A DNA stretch of 64,000 bases from Rubrivivax sp. (GTDB lineage Bacteria > Pseudomonadota > Gammaproteobacteria > Burkholderiales > Burkholderiaceae_C): contig JALHMT010000006.1 in the NCBI GenBank assembly GCA_022843905.1, positions 62,001-126,000 on the forward strand, in the 5' to 3' direction. The notes under the pieces are model-generated. The model was not told where the DNA came from. It did no database searches and saw nothing but the letters and a program-made list of their open reading frames with translations. Made by a program: the position numbers and the translations under genes. Below, in pieces: positions 8,847-17,114 of the stretch (position 1 is the stretch's first letter; every line of letters starts with the position of its first letter).

Positions 8847-9200
8847 CGGCGTGTTCAGATGGTGCCGCACGGACTGGCGAGCGTGCGCAATGCGGTGAGT
8901 GAAGTCGGGACTGACGCGCAAGTGAGCGTACCAGTGCCACTGTTTCCACCTACCGGCTCCGCACGTCCATGAGGCCAACGTCTCGACGGATTCCAAGATG
9001 CAAGGACTTGGTGCGGCGGAATGTGGGCACGGATCAAGATTTCACTCGGCTCACTCAGCCCCATGGAGCACCGCCGAGCGCTGGGGCTGGCCGTCTGATC
9101 GGTCCAGGTTTTCGTCCGCACCCCCCCACGTGTTCCAAGTTCGGTCGGCGCGGACACTTCATGGGTTGGGACGTCAGTCGCTGCACGGCCCATTGCAACG
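8847..9200. other. 354-bp intergenic region without a recognisable gene
   Basis: This stretch separates the starts of the winged-helix/TPR gene (8846, leftward) from the end of the LysR gene (9201, leftward). No reading frame in it has family-like character. CAGCCCCA (9056-9063) and TGGGGCTG (9082-9089) can form an 8-bp stem that might end the LysR transcript, but no U-run follows. The promoter of the 6897-8846 gene must lie in the left part; I could not identify convincing -35/-10 boxes. Confidence 0.5.
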
Positions 9201-10085
9201 CTACTCCCGCATGAGCTCCGCAACCAACTTGCGGACGATCGGCAGGCCGGGCGGTTCGGCCCGGCGGGCCAACGTGACGATGCCGAAACGTGCCGTGGCG
9301 TTCATCGCGGGCTTCAGGGCCAGTTCGACCAGCTCTGGCGCAGCAGCGCGGATCGCGATCAGCACGGCGTCGCTGCTGCGAACCACCTCGACCAGGCTGG
9401 CGATCTCCTCGCAGCGCAGGGTGACGCACTCGGTCGGGTGGGCGCCGGGTCCGTAGCGCTCGACCAGGGTGCGCGCCACCTCGTCGCTGAGCGGCGTCGA
9501 TGCGATCGGAAACTGGCGCAGCGCATCGAACCGCAGCGTGCCTTTCCAGCGGGTCAGCGGATGGTCTGTGCGAACCATGAATGCGCCCCGCATCTCGACC
9601 AGGTTGGCCAGGCGCAGGTCAGGGGACGGCGTCAGTGAGCGGGCATCAACGACCAGCGCGTCCAGCTCGCGCTCGCGCAGGCGGCGGATCAGCGCATCGG
9701 TGTGGCCGCGTGCAATGTCGAGGTGCACGGTCGGGTGCGATGTCGCCATCGTCTTGAGCAGCGGGGTCATCAGCATCGCGCCTGGCCCCGAGCCCAGGCC
9801 GATGCGCACCGTGCCCGCGCGGCCTTCGCGCATCTGCCGGCCACTGCCGGCCAGTTCGTCGGCATCGAACACCAGCTGCCGTGCGCGCTGCAGCGCGTCG
9901 ACACCGAAGGGCGTGAGCACGCTGCGCCGGCCCACGCGGTCGAACAGGGGCTGCCCCAGCTCGTCTTCCAGGGCCCGGATGCTGCGGCTGAGAGCGGGCT
10001 GCGTCAGGAACAGCGACTCGGCGGACTTGGTGAACGAGCCGCTCTGCGCGAGCGAGATCAGGTGTCGAAGCTGGACCAGAGTCAT
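9201..10085 (-). CDS. LysR-family transcriptional regulator
   Basis: A 294-residue, full-length LysR protein: HTH at residues 1-60 (MTLVQLRHLISLAQSGSFTK; recognition segment TQPALSRSIRALEDELGQ) and an effector domain from about residue 90 (GTVRIGLGSGPGAML). It is divergent from the Bug receptor at 10214 with a 128-bp gap, the standard arrangement for a LysR protein controlling an uptake gene. The ligand is probably what the receptor or its pathway handles, but sequence alone does not name it. Confidence 0.93.
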   Translation of the reverse strand: MTLVQLRHLISLAQSGSFTKSAESLFLTQPALSRSIRALEDELGQPLFDRVGRRSVLTPFGVDALQRARQLVFDADELAGSGRQMREGRAGTVRIGLGSGPGAMLMTPLLKTMATSHPTVHLDIARGHTDALIRRLRERELDALVVDARSLTPSPDLRLANLVEMRGAFMVRTDHPLTRWKGTLRFDALRQFPIASTPLSDEVARTLVERYGPGAHPTECVTLRCEEIASLVEVVRSSDAVLIAIRAAAPELVELALKPAMNATARFGIVTLARRAEPPGLPIVRKLVAELMRE

Positions 10086-10213
10086 CGGGTTTGCCTGGGA
10101 TACTCATGCATTGAACTCATCGTAACTGCCACAAGAATGCATTGGACGTTGCCTTAACGGCGGCCTACATTGGCCCATCCCGAGCCTCGCTTGCCATTCC
10201 TGCAGGAGTTGCC

Positions 10214-11194
10214 ATGACCAGAGTCCAACGATCATTGACCTTGCTGACGGGCCTGTTGCTCAGCGCCGCCGCGGCCCTGGCGCAGGGCTCGTCCACGAAG
10301 CCCGTCAACCTGATGGTGCCGTACCCGGCGGGCGGGCCGTCCGATGCGATCGCACGCATCTTCTTCAATCCGCTCGGCAAGGAGCTGGGGCAACAGGTGC
10401 TGGTGGAGAACCTGGGCGGCGTCAGCGGCGCCTTGGCCGCGCAGAAAGTGCTGGCTGCACCTGCCGATGGCCAATACGTCTTCCAGGGCTCGCCCAACGA
10501 GGTGATCCTGTCGCCGCTGGCCAATGCCGCGGTGAAGCTCAAGACCGAGGACTTTCGGCTGGTGCACCCGGTGGCCGACGCCGTGATGGTGTTCGTGACG
10601 CGCAAGGACCTGCCGGCCAGCAGCGTCGACGAACTGATCGCGCTGGCCCGCAAGTCCGCCGACCGGCCGCTGACCTACGGCAGCGTCGGCATCGGCTCGC
10701 TCTACCACCTGATCCTCGAGAACGTGCAGGCGCAGACCGGGGTCAAGCTGGCGCACGTGCCGTACAAGGGCAACGCACCGCTGCTGCAGGACATCGCGGG
10801 CGGCCAGGTCGACTTTGCGGTGCTGGTGTACAGCGCGGCGATGGGCGCGCTGGCTGACCAGGGGCGGCTGAAGGTGATCGGCCAGCTCGGCGCGCAGCGC
10901 TCCGAACTGCTGAAGAACGTGCCCACCGCGAACGAAGGCCAGGCGCTGAAGAACTTCTCCTACAAGATCTGGACCGGATTCATGGTGCCCAAGAGCACGC
11001 CGGAGGATGTCGTCGTGCGCCTGCACGCCGCCATCGGCAGGACCCTGCAGGACCCGGGTGTACGCACGCAGCTGGCGGCACAGACTCAGCTGGCTGCCGC
11101 GCCGATGACGCTGGCCGAGTCGACCAGGTTCTTCGACGCCGAGACCGCGCGCTACCGCGCCATTGCCAGGCAGATCAACCTGCAGCCTCAGTGA
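10214..11194 (+). CDS. Bug/TctC-family periplasmic solute receptor
   Basis: A 326-residue receptor with a Sec signal (MTRVQRSLTLLTGLLLSAAAALAQ) and Bug hallmarks: VNLMVPYPAGGPSDAIARIF, VENLGGVSGALAA, VPYKGNAPLLQDIAGGQVD. ATG 10214 follows CAGGAGTTGCC, the same leader spacing as the receptor at 5797. It is divergent from the LysR gene and precedes the glycine riboswitch and dadA-like gene by about 150 bp. It could be the periplasmic binding partner for an amino acid or related carboxylate, but no membrane permease is adjacent. Confidence 0.93.
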   Translation: MTRVQRSLTLLTGLLLSAAAALAQGSSTKPVNLMVPYPAGGPSDAIARIFFNPLGKELGQQVLVENLGGVSGALAAQKVLAAPADGQYVFQGSPNEVILSPLANAAVKLKTEDFRLVHPVADAVMVFVTRKDLPASSVDELIALARKSADRPLTYGSVGIGSLYHLILENVQAQTGVKLAHVPYKGNAPLLQDIAGGQVDFAVLVYSAAMGALADQGRLKVIGQLGAQRSELLKNVPTANEGQALKNFSYKIWTGFMVPKSTPEDVVVRLHAAIGRTLQDPGVRTQLAAQTQLAAAPMTLAESTRFFDAETARYRAIARQINLQPQ

Positions 11195-11346
11195 GGCGGG
11201 CGTGACCTGCCTGTCCGCGTGGATCGGCGCTGAACCGGTGCCACCGCAGAGACCGCTGCTCAGTGGCAGCGCCCTCGGGGCGGTGCCGGTCGAACGATGG
11301 ATGGCCACGAAGGAGCCGGCCGCACCCCGATAGACGCTTGAACCCC

Positions 11347-11524
11347 GCAGGAGAGCGCTCCGGTCACGGCCGGAGCCACCGAAGGCGCAATCTCCCATGA
11401 ACGCTCAGGTCCCGTACTGCACACCACCATCGCCGTCTGGAGAGCCGTCACGCCCGTGACGCACCGAAGGAGCAAGGCCCGGGTCGATGACCGGGGCTGA
11501 ATCTCTCAGGTACCAAGGACAGAG
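11347..11524 (+). promoter_or_regulatory. Tandem glycine riboswitch (two aptamers)
   Basis: Two copies of the glycine aptamer core lie in series. Aptamer 1: GGAGAG (11350-11355), ACCGAAGGCGCAA (11378-11390), GCTCAGGT (11403-11410), closed by P1 GCAG (11347-11350) with CTGC (11417-11420). Aptamer 2: GGAGAG (11439-11444), ACCGAAGGAGCAA (11463-11475), CTCTCAGGT (11503-11511), AGGACAGAG (11516-11524), with UCUG/CAGA as P1. These blocks are the conserved consensus of the gcvT/glycine riboswitch class. The element lies in the 5' leader of the DadA-type dehydrogenase at 11582, so that gene is predicted to respond to free glycine. Confidence 0.95.
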
Positions 11525-11576
11525 GGAGCGGCACACCGCAAGGCCCAGCCTTGCGGTGACATCGTCCCTCTGGAGT
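11520..11576 (+). promoter_or_regulatory. dadA: Riboswitch expression platform sequestering the dadA ribosome-binding site
   Basis: CAGAGGGA (11520-11527) is complementary to UCCCUCUG (11565-11572), whose last base is the first G of the GGAG Shine-Dalgarno (11572-11575) before ATG 11582. Nested inside is a perfect 11-bp hairpin (11534-11544 with 11548-11558, loop CCA). The CAGA at 11520-11523 also forms the 3' side of aptamer-2 P1, so the two structures exclude each other. No U-tract follows. I infer translational control: glycine binding forms P1, frees the Shine-Dalgarno and switches expression on. Confidence 0.65.
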
Positions 11577-11581
11577 TCTCC

Positions 11582-12880
11582 ATGAAAGTCATCGTCCTCG
11601 GCGCCGGTCTGCTCGGCGTCACCTCGGCCTACTTCCTGCGCCAACAGGGTCACGACGTCACCGTGATCGACCGGCAGGCCACGCCGGCCGCCGAAACCAG
11701 CTTCGCCAACGGCGGGCAGATCTCCGTCAGCCACGCCGAACCCTGGGCGAACCCCAGCGCCCCGCTGAAGGTGCTGCAGTGGCTGGGCCGGGAAGACGCC
11801 CCCCTGCTGTTCCGTATTCGCGCCGACATGCGGCAATGGCTGTGGGGCCTGCAGTTCCTGCATGAATGCACGCCGGCCCGCACTCGCCACAACATCGAAC
11901 AGATCGTGCGTCTGGGCACCTACAGCCGCGACATGCTGCAGGCCCTGCGCCGCGACATCGGCATCGACTACGACCAGCGCACCCAGGGCATTCTTCACTT
12001 CTACACGAGCCAGAAGGAGTTCGATGGTGCCGAGGGGCCGGCCGCGCAGATGCGTGAGCTGGGCTGCGACCGGCGCGTGATCTCGGCCGACGAGGCGGTG
12101 GCGCTGGAGCCGGCGCTGCGCCACATCCGGCCACGGCTGGCGGGTGCCACCTACACCGCCGAGGACGAGTCGGGCGACGCCAACCGCTTTGCGCGCGAAC
12201 TGGTGGCGCGCTGCCGTGCCGACGGCGTGCAGTTCCTGATGAGCCACACCGTGACCGCGCTGCGCGATCTGGGCGGCCAGATCGACCACGTCGAAGCCAC
12301 CGATGCCGAAGGCCGGTTCCAGCGGGTTCGGGGCGATGCCTATGTGCTGGCGATGGGCAGCCTGAGCCCGCTGTTGGCCGCGCCGCTGGGCATCCGCCTG
12401 CCGATCTACCCGGCCAAGGGCTACTCGGTGACGATGCCGGTGAAGGATGCGTCGATGGCACACCAGGTGTCGCTGACCGACGACGAATACAAGCTGGTGT
12501 TCTCGCGCCTGGGCGACCGGCTGCGCATCGCGGGGACCGCCGAGCTGAACGGCTATGACCGCGACCTGAATTGGGTGCGCTGTGAAGCGATCGTGCGCCG
12601 CACCGAGGAACTCTTTCCCGGCGCTGGTGACACCGAACAAGCCCAGTTCTGGACCGGGCTTCGGCCGGCGACGCCTTCCAACGTGCCGATCATCGGTCGT
12701 TCAAGGATCGGCAACCTCTACCTGAACACCGGCCACGGCACGCTGGGCTGGACCCACGCCTGCGGCTCGGGCAAGAGCATCGCGCGCATCGTCAGCGGGT
12801 TGGCGCCGGAGGTGGACTTTGCGTTCACGGGGCTGTCGGCGCGAGAGGGCACGGTCCGGGGCGTTCAAGTGCCTGCGTGA
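11582..12880 (+). CDS. dadA: FAD-dependent D-amino-acid dehydrogenase (DadA family), glycine-riboswitch controlled
   Basis: A 432-residue DAO-fold flavoprotein. The N-terminus MKVIVLGAGLLGVTSAYFLRQQGHDVTVIDRQ is the FAD Rossmann motif; SFANGGQISVSHAEPWANPSAPLKVL and YPAKGYSVTMPV are typical of DadA. The enzyme oxidatively deaminates D-amino acids (classically D-alanine) at the inner membrane, feeding electrons to quinone. The length matches DadA (about 432). The glycine riboswitch in its leader suggests that glycine, or an amino acid metabolised with it, is the physiological inducer and possibly the substrate; that is inference. ATG 11582 has a GGAG Shine-Dalgarno 6 nt upstream. Confidence 0.92.
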   Translation: MKVIVLGAGLLGVTSAYFLRQQGHDVTVIDRQATPAAETSFANGGQISVSHAEPWANPSAPLKVLQWLGREDAPLLFRIRADMRQWLWGLQFLHECTPARTRHNIEQIVRLGTYSRDMLQALRRDIGIDYDQRTQGILHFYTSQKEFDGAEGPAAQMRELGCDRRVISADEAVALEPALRHIRPRLAGATYTAEDESGDANRFARELVARCRADGVQFLMSHTVTALRDLGGQIDHVEATDAEGRFQRVRGDAYVLAMGSLSPLLAAPLGIRLPIYPAKGYSVTMPVKDASMAHQVSLTDDEYKLVFSRLGDRLRIAGTAELNGYDRDLNWVRCEAIVRRTEELFPGAGDTEQAQFWTGLRPATPSNVPIIGRSRIGNLYLNTGHGTLGWTHACGSGKSIARIVSGLAPEVDFAFTGLSAREGTVRGVQVPA

Positions 12881-12961
12881 AACCACCATGCGCTGGGCGG
12901 GGGAGGCTTCGGCCGGCATTCAGGTGACCACGGGCGCTTCGTCTCTGGGCAACACGATGCG

Positions 12962-13123
12962 GCCTTGGCGAAGCGCGCCGAGAAGAAGTACGGCGTGCCC
13001 GCGCGCGACTTGCTCGTCGAACTCGGCCGCCGCGGCATGGTCGGCGGTCAGGAAGACATGATCGAGGACACCGCGCTGACGATGGCCCGCGCACGCGGCT
13101 TGATTCTGGCCAGGGCAGCCTGA
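12962..13123 (+). pseudogene. C-terminal relic of 4-hydroxy-2-oxovalerate aldolase (DmpG/XylK/MhpE type)
   Basis: Fifty-three codons ending at TGA 13121-13123 read [20 protein letters not shown] then [19 protein letters not shown], the characteristic C-terminus of the meta-cleavage pathway aldolase (about 340 residues when intact). Nothing upstream of 12962 continues the aldolase frame sensibly, so the first roughly 85% is missing. The enzyme normally splits 4-hydroxy-2-oxovalerate into pyruvate and acetaldehyde. The fragment starts about 80 bp after dadA and is followed by a tautomerase relic, as in degraded catechol meta-cleavage operons. Confidence 0.85.
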
Positions 13124-13132
13124 GAAGCACAC

Positions 13133-13324
13133 ATGCCGTTGGCGCGGATTGACATCTCGAAGGTCGCATGGCCGAGCAGATGAAGGCGGTGATCGAGATG
13201 GTCACGCAGGCTCTGGTCGAGGCTGGCGGTGCGCCTAAGCTGAACGTGCGTGTCGGGATCCACGACATGCCGAAAGAGAACTGGGGCATCGCAGGCGTCA
13301 GCGCCAAGGATCTGGGGCGATGGA
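13133..13324 (+). pseudogene. Frameshifted 4-oxalocrotonate tautomerase homologue
   Basis: The reading starts MPLARIDISK at 13133 with the N-terminal proline used as catalytic base in 4-oxalocrotonate tautomerases, then loses frame at about 13163. The +1 frame from 13168 continues the family as MAEQMKAVIEMVTQALVEAG and VRVGIHDMPKENWGIAGVSA. A single missing G after AAG at 13160-13162 would restore an open SKGRMAEQ junction. Beyond GR (about 13324) the sequence is no longer tautomerase-like. The gene sits 10 bp after the aldolase relic, the order expected in a meta-cleavage operon. A sequencing error could also explain the shift. Confidence 0.8.
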
Positions 13325-13492
13325 GCTCTGGCGCGCCGCCGTTCGGTCTATATGGCAGCTGGAGACTGAACTGAGACGTCCGCTGCCGCCCCCGCCAGAC
13401 CGGCTGTTCGCCGACTCTTGCCGGGGTCGCCTCCCATCGGCGGACCCTCGGCAGCAGCTTGGTCGTGCTGACGAGTCCCGGCCTCCAGGCGC
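13325..13492. other. Non-coding remnant between tautomerase relic and SDR gene
   Basis: About 170 bp with no frame that I recognise on either strand. It lies between the decayed meta-cleavage genes and the end of the SDR gene, so it probably contains the left junction of the catabolic block that follows. I looked for terminal inverted repeats and transposase wording and found none I trust. Confidence 0.4.
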
Positions 13493-14335
13493 TCAGGGAA
13501 ACTTCGAGGCCAGCCGCGCCAGGACCTCGTCGCGCAGCGAGCCGATGTACGCCAGGCCATTGGCCAGCACGCCGCCGTCGATCGTCAGCGCCTGGCCCGT
13601 CATGTAGGTGGCGTGGGCCAGCACCCAGGTCGCTTCGGCCACCTCCTGCGGCGTGCAGAAGCGTCGGGCCGGGATGATGTCGTGGTAATGCCGCAGCACG
13701 TCGGGGCGGGCGCGGTTGCCCGACATACCCTGGCCCTGCGTCTCGACCACTCCCGGTGCCACGGCGTTGACCTGGATGTTGAACGGCGCCAGCTCCACCG
13801 CCATCGTCTGCACCAGGGCGTGCTGCGCCGCCTTGCTGATGTTGTACAGCGGCTCCTGCGCCCAGGCCTGGTGGGCCGACACGGACGTGATGACGACGAT
13901 GCGGCCAGCGCCGGCGCGGCGCATGCGGAACGCGCTTTCCTGAACGCAGAAGAAGGTGCCCCGCACGTTGACGCCCATCACCCGGTCCATGTCTTCGGGG
14001 GCGACCTCCAGCGCGTGCTGGGTCAGGCCGATCGCGGCCCCGCAGACCAGCACATCAGGCGCCAGGCCCTGGAAGTGGGCATCGGCCTCGCGGAAGGCGG
14101 CACGGATCGCCTCGACGTCGAGCAGGTCCACGCCGATGAACCGGCTGCTGCCGCCGCCTGTGCCGACCGCCGGCGGCGGCGCCGGAGGGGGCAGGCGGTC
14201 CAGGTTGACCACCTCGCAGCCCGCGTCGACGAAGCGTCGGACGATCTCGCGGCCGATGCCGCCGGAGCCGCCCGTGACGACGACACGCCGGGGCGGGGGA
14301 GCAACCGGGCCGTGGGCCGCGACGGTCGAACTCAT
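13493..14335 (-). CDS. Short-chain dehydrogenase/reductase (classical SDR)
   Basis: A 280-residue classical SDR. The cofactor loop TGGSGGIG is at 21-28, the structural Asn in GVNVRG at 123, a catalytic Ser at 151 or 153 (ITSVSA), and YNISK gives Y164 and K168. The reaction would be NAD(P)-dependent alcohol/ketone interconversion; substrate unknown. The NNAG motif is replaced by CGAAIG. ATG 14335 overlaps the stop of the upstream EthD gene by four bases (ATGA at 14335-14332), implying translational coupling. The pair shares a divergent promoter gap with the aminotransferase and belongs to the proposed GntR regulon. Confidence 0.93.
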   Translation of the reverse strand: MSSTVAAHGPVAPPPRRVVVTGGSGGIGREIVRRFVDAGCEVVNLDRLPPPAPPPAVGTGGGSSRFIGVDLLDVEAIRAAFREADAHFQGLAPDVLVCGAAIGLTQHALEVAPEDMDRVMGVNVRGTFFCVQESAFRMRRAGAGRIVVITSVSAHQAWAQEPLYNISKAAQHALVQTMAVELAPFNIQVNAVAPGVVETQGQGMSGNRARPDVLRHYHDIIPARRFCTPQEVAEATWVLAHATYMTGQALTIDGGVLANGLAYIGSLRDEVLARLASKFP

Positions 14336-14679
14336 GGGGGCAGTGGAATGTCGTGCTCTTCCACCACCAGCCGCTCGAAGCGACTGGTGTGGGCCAGCGT
14401 GTCGGCGCGCGTGGGCCGCTCCGCGCGGCCGTACACCGCGTTGTAGTCGTCGACGCTGTCGAACCACTGCTCGGCGATGCCGTCCCACGGGCTGTCGGTG
14501 CCCGGGCGGCCGACGCCGAAGGCGCTGTCGTCGTCGATGCGCACGTCGACCTTGTAGCGCTTCAGGAACGGCCGCTGGTCGGCCGCGATGTCGGCAGCGT
14601 GGTGGTTCAGCCACCAGTCGCGGAACTCGGCCAGGCTCAGGTGCTCGGCGCGCCGGAGAAACCACATGACCTTGATCAT
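14332..14679 (-). CDS. EthD-domain protein
   Basis: A 115-residue protein, MIKVMWFLRRAEHLSLAEFR and DWWLNHHA, ending FERLVVEEHDIPLPP. The pattern of a short strand, the phrase F-x-x-WWLNHHA and the C-terminal FDSVDDYNAVYG matches EthD-type (PF07110) dimeric alpha/beta-barrel proteins, often encoded next to oxidative catabolic enzymes; their chemistry is mostly unknown. ATG 14679 is chosen because the longer frame to 14832 crosses the promoter region. It is the first gene of a two-gene operon with the SDR. Confidence 0.85.
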   Translation of the reverse strand: MIKVMWFLRRAEHLSLAEFRDWWLNHHAADIAADQRPFLKRYKVDVRIDDDSAFGVGRPGTDSPWDGIAEQWFDSVDDYNAVYGRAERPTRADTLAHTSRFERLVVEEHDIPLPP

Positions 14680-14784
14680 TCCGCCAACTCCGCGAGAGGG
14701 TTCTGGGTCGACGTATTGTATGCAGCCATGCGATACCTTGGAAGCGTGATCGGGATTTGATCGTCTGCAGTTTGGCGATCTCAT

Positions 14785-14801
14785 GTATATTAAATGTGTG
14801 C
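14785..14801 (+). promoter_or_regulatory. GntR-type operator candidate, site A
   Basis: GTATATTAAATGTGTGC fits the shared motif GTAT-N6-TGT-NN-R-C found in the promoter gaps of this block. It lies in the 173-bp divergent gap between the EthD gene (14679) and the aminotransferase (14853), 51 bp before the latter. Binding by the GntR protein at 16326 is inferred from the repeated occurrence. Confidence 0.6.
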
Positions 14802-14852
14802 AAGTTGCAGGCGCCCTGACGTGTCGCGGCACGGCACGGACCGGAGAAACTC

Positions 14853-16265
14853 ATGACCGCCACCCTCGCGTTGCCCGCTGCCGCCGCCACGGCGCAGGCG
14901 TTGTGGGACGCCGATCGCCGCCACCACCTGCACCCCTGGCAGCACTTCGATTCCTTCAGGACCGAAGGCGCCCTGCTGATCGAAAGCGGCGAGGGCTGCC
15001 ACATCACCGACGTCCACGGCCGGCGCTACTTCGACGCCGTGGGCGGACTGTGGTGCACCAACATCGGCCTGGGCCGCCGCGAGATGGCAGACACCATCGC
15101 CGAGCAGGTGTCGCGCCTGGCCTACTCGAACCCGTTCGTCGACATGGGGAACCTGCGGGCTGCCGAACTGTCCAGGCGCCTGGCCGAACTGGCGCCCGGT
15201 GACATCGACCACGTGATGTTCACCTGCGGCGGGGGCACCGCCATCGACAGCGCCGTCCGCCTGGCGCACTTCTACCAGCGCTGCCGCGGCCTGCCGAAGA
15301 AGCGCCACTTCATCGCCCGCATGCAGGGCTTCCACGGCAGCACCTACATGTCCGCGTCGCTGACGGGCAAGGACCGCATCGCCGAGCACGAGTACCTCGA
15401 GGACAACGTGCACTTCGTCAGTTGCCCCAACCACTACCGGGCGCCCGAAGGCATGACCGAGGAGCAGTTCTGTGACTTCCTGGTGGCCGAACTGGAGGCG
15501 AAGATCCAGTCCATCGGGCCGGACCGGGTCAGCGCCTTCTTCGCCGAGCCGGTGATGGGCGCCGGAGGCGTGATCGTCCCGCCCCAGGGCTACAACCAGC
15601 GCACCCACGCCCTGTGCAGGAAGTACGACGTGCTCTATGTCGCCGACGAGGTGGTCACTGCCTTCGGCCGCCTGGGCCACTGGTTCGCTTCGCACGGCGA
15701 GTTCGGCATCGTGCCGGACATCATCACCTGCGCCAAGGGCCTGACGTCGGGCTACCTGCCGCTGGGGGCGTGCCTGTTCTCCGACGCCATCTACCGCGTC
15801 ATCAGCGAAGGGGACCCGGACCGCTTCTTCGGCCACGGCTACACCTACTCGGGCCACCCGGTGTGCTGCGCGGCCTCGCTGAAGGCCCTGGAGATCGTCG
15901 AGCGCGAGAACCTGATGGGCAATGTGCGTGATGTCGGCAGCTACTTCGAGCAGCGCCTGCACGAACTGGCGGACCTGCCGATCGTCGGCAACGTGCGCGG
16001 CCGCAAGCTGATGATGTGCGTGGAGTTCGTCGCCGACCGGCGCAGCAAGCAGACCCTGCCCGATGTGGTCAACATCGGCAAGATCGTCTCCAACCGCTGC
16101 GAGAAGCTGGGCCTGATCGTGCGCTCCATCGTGCACCTGAACATCATGTCGCCGGCCTTCGTGCTGACGCGCGACGATGTCGACTTCGTCGTCGACACGC
16201 TGCGCCAAGGCATCGTCGGCGCGATGGCCGACCTCGACGCCATGGGCGTGTCCTACCGCCGTTGA
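14853..16265 (+). CDS. Class III PLP-dependent aminotransferase (omega-aminotransferase type)
   Basis: A 470-residue fold-type I enzyme. The PLP lysine is K295 in PDIITCAKGLTSGYLP, the cofactor aspartate is D265 (LYVADEVVTAFGRLG), and MFTCGGGTAIDSAVR binds the phosphate. It resembles putrescine/beta-alanine/taurine-pyruvate aminotransferases, which move a terminal amino group to pyruvate. It starts the rightward transcript from the divergent promoter carrying operator site A and is followed 60 bp later by the GntR gene. In the block it probably removes an amino group from a degradation intermediate; the substrate cannot be read from the sequence. Confidence 0.92.
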   Translation: MTATLALPAAAATAQALWDADRRHHLHPWQHFDSFRTEGALLIESGEGCHITDVHGRRYFDAVGGLWCTNIGLGRREMADTIAEQVSRLAYSNPFVDMGNLRAAELSRRLAELAPGDIDHVMFTCGGGTAIDSAVRLAHFYQRCRGLPKKRHFIARMQGFHGSTYMSASLTGKDRIAEHEYLEDNVHFVSCPNHYRAPEGMTEEQFCDFLVAELEAKIQSIGPDRVSAFFAEPVMGAGGVIVPPQGYNQRTHALCRKYDVLYVADEVVTAFGRLGHWFASHGEFGIVPDIITCAKGLTSGYLPLGACLFSDAIYRVISEGDPDRFFGHGYTYSGHPVCCAASLKALEIVERENLMGNVRDVGSYFEQRLHELADLPIVGNVRGRKLMMCVEFVADRRSKQTLPDVVNIGKIVSNRCEKLGLIVRSIVHLNIMSPAFVLTRDDVDFVVDTLRQGIVGAMADLDAMGVSYRR

Positions 16266-16325
16266 CGACCGCCAGCCGTTGTGGACAGCACGTCTACACT
16301 GGCGGCTGGACGAGCAGGAGACGGC

Positions 16326-17090
16326 ATGGCAACGAGCAAGACGGCGGCAGGCGGCGCCGCCAAGGCAAGGAAGACCGCGGCGGAGAGTGTCGCGCCCTCG
16401 CGTGCGCGTGGCACGGGTGCGTCCGCGGTGTACGACGCCCTGCGCTCCGACATCCTGAACCTGAAGATCGCGCCCGGCACGCTGCTCGACGAAAGCGACC
16501 TGAGCCGGCGCTTCGCGCTGTCGCGCTCGCCGGTGCGCGAGGCCCTGATCCGCCTCTCCGCCGAAGGCCTGATCCAGACGCTGCCCAACCGCAGCCCGGT
16601 GGTCACGCCCTTCGACATCGCCCAGGTCCCCGGTTTCCTCGACGCCCTGGAGCTGATGTACCGCGCGACCTGCCGCCTGGCGGCGATGTACCGCACCGAT
16701 GCGGAACTCAAGGCCATCGCCGCCAAGGCCAGGCAACTGGAGCGCGGCTACAAGGACACGGCGCTGGCCGACCAGATGCGCGAGAACCGCGAGTTCCATC
16801 TGCTGATCGCCGAGGCGGGCGGCAACCCGATTTACGCGGCCTGGCTCGGCCAGCTGCTCGACCAGGGCCAGCGCCTGTTCCGCCTGAGCGCCTTCTTCGA
16901 AGGCGACAAGGCGGTCAAGTCCGATTTCTCGGAGCACACCGCCATCGTGTCCGCCATCGAGAAACAGGACCTCGCGGCTGCCGAACTGGCCGCTGCACGC
17001 GACCTGGACATCCTGCGCAACCGACTCTTGCGCGAGTTCGGCTCGCGGCCCACGGGTGGCATGCGGCTGGAGGGCAGCCGCTCGCGCTGA
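16326..17090 (+). CDS. GntR-family regulator with FCD effector domain
   Basis: A 254-residue protein with a low-complexity basic N-terminus (about 1-30), a winged HTH (SAVYDALRSDILNLKIAPGT, then FALSRSPVREALIRLSAEGL) and a C-terminal all-helical FCD domain (residues about 100-235) with the metal/ligand histidine pattern EFHLLI and EHTAIV. FCD regulators are usually repressors relieved by a pathway metabolite. AGGAG precedes ATG 16326. Its position inside the catabolic block, and five 17-nt sites of one motif in the block's promoter gaps, make it the best candidate for their regulator. Confidence 0.93.
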   Translation: MATSKTAAGGAAKARKTAAESVAPSRARGTGASAVYDALRSDILNLKIAPGTLLDESDLSRRFALSRSPVREALIRLSAEGLIQTLPNRSPVVTPFDIAQVPGFLDALELMYRATCRLAAMYRTDAELKAIAAKARQLERGYKDTALADQMRENREFHLLIAEAGGNPIYAAWLGQLLDQGQRLFRLSAFFEGDKAVKSDFSEHTAIVSAIEKQDLAAAELAAARDLDILRNRLLREFGSRPTGGMRLEGSRSR

Positions 17091-17114
17091 CGACCTCGCG
17101 CCCAGCCCGCGCGG

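Noticed and set aside
11534-11558. Intrinsic terminator in the riboswitch leader
   Set aside because: The 11-bp hairpin is perfect but is followed by ACATCG, not a U-tract; sequestration of the Shine-Dalgarno explains it better.
13325-13492. Possible insertion-sequence end or transposase remnant
   Set aside because: No transposase motif, terminal inverted repeat or target duplication could be recognised.
14713-14736. 24-bp imperfect palindrome GTATTGTATG...CGATAC as a further GntR-regulon site
   Set aside because: It lacks the TGT at the motif position and fits only as a loose dyad; site A in the same gap fits much better.
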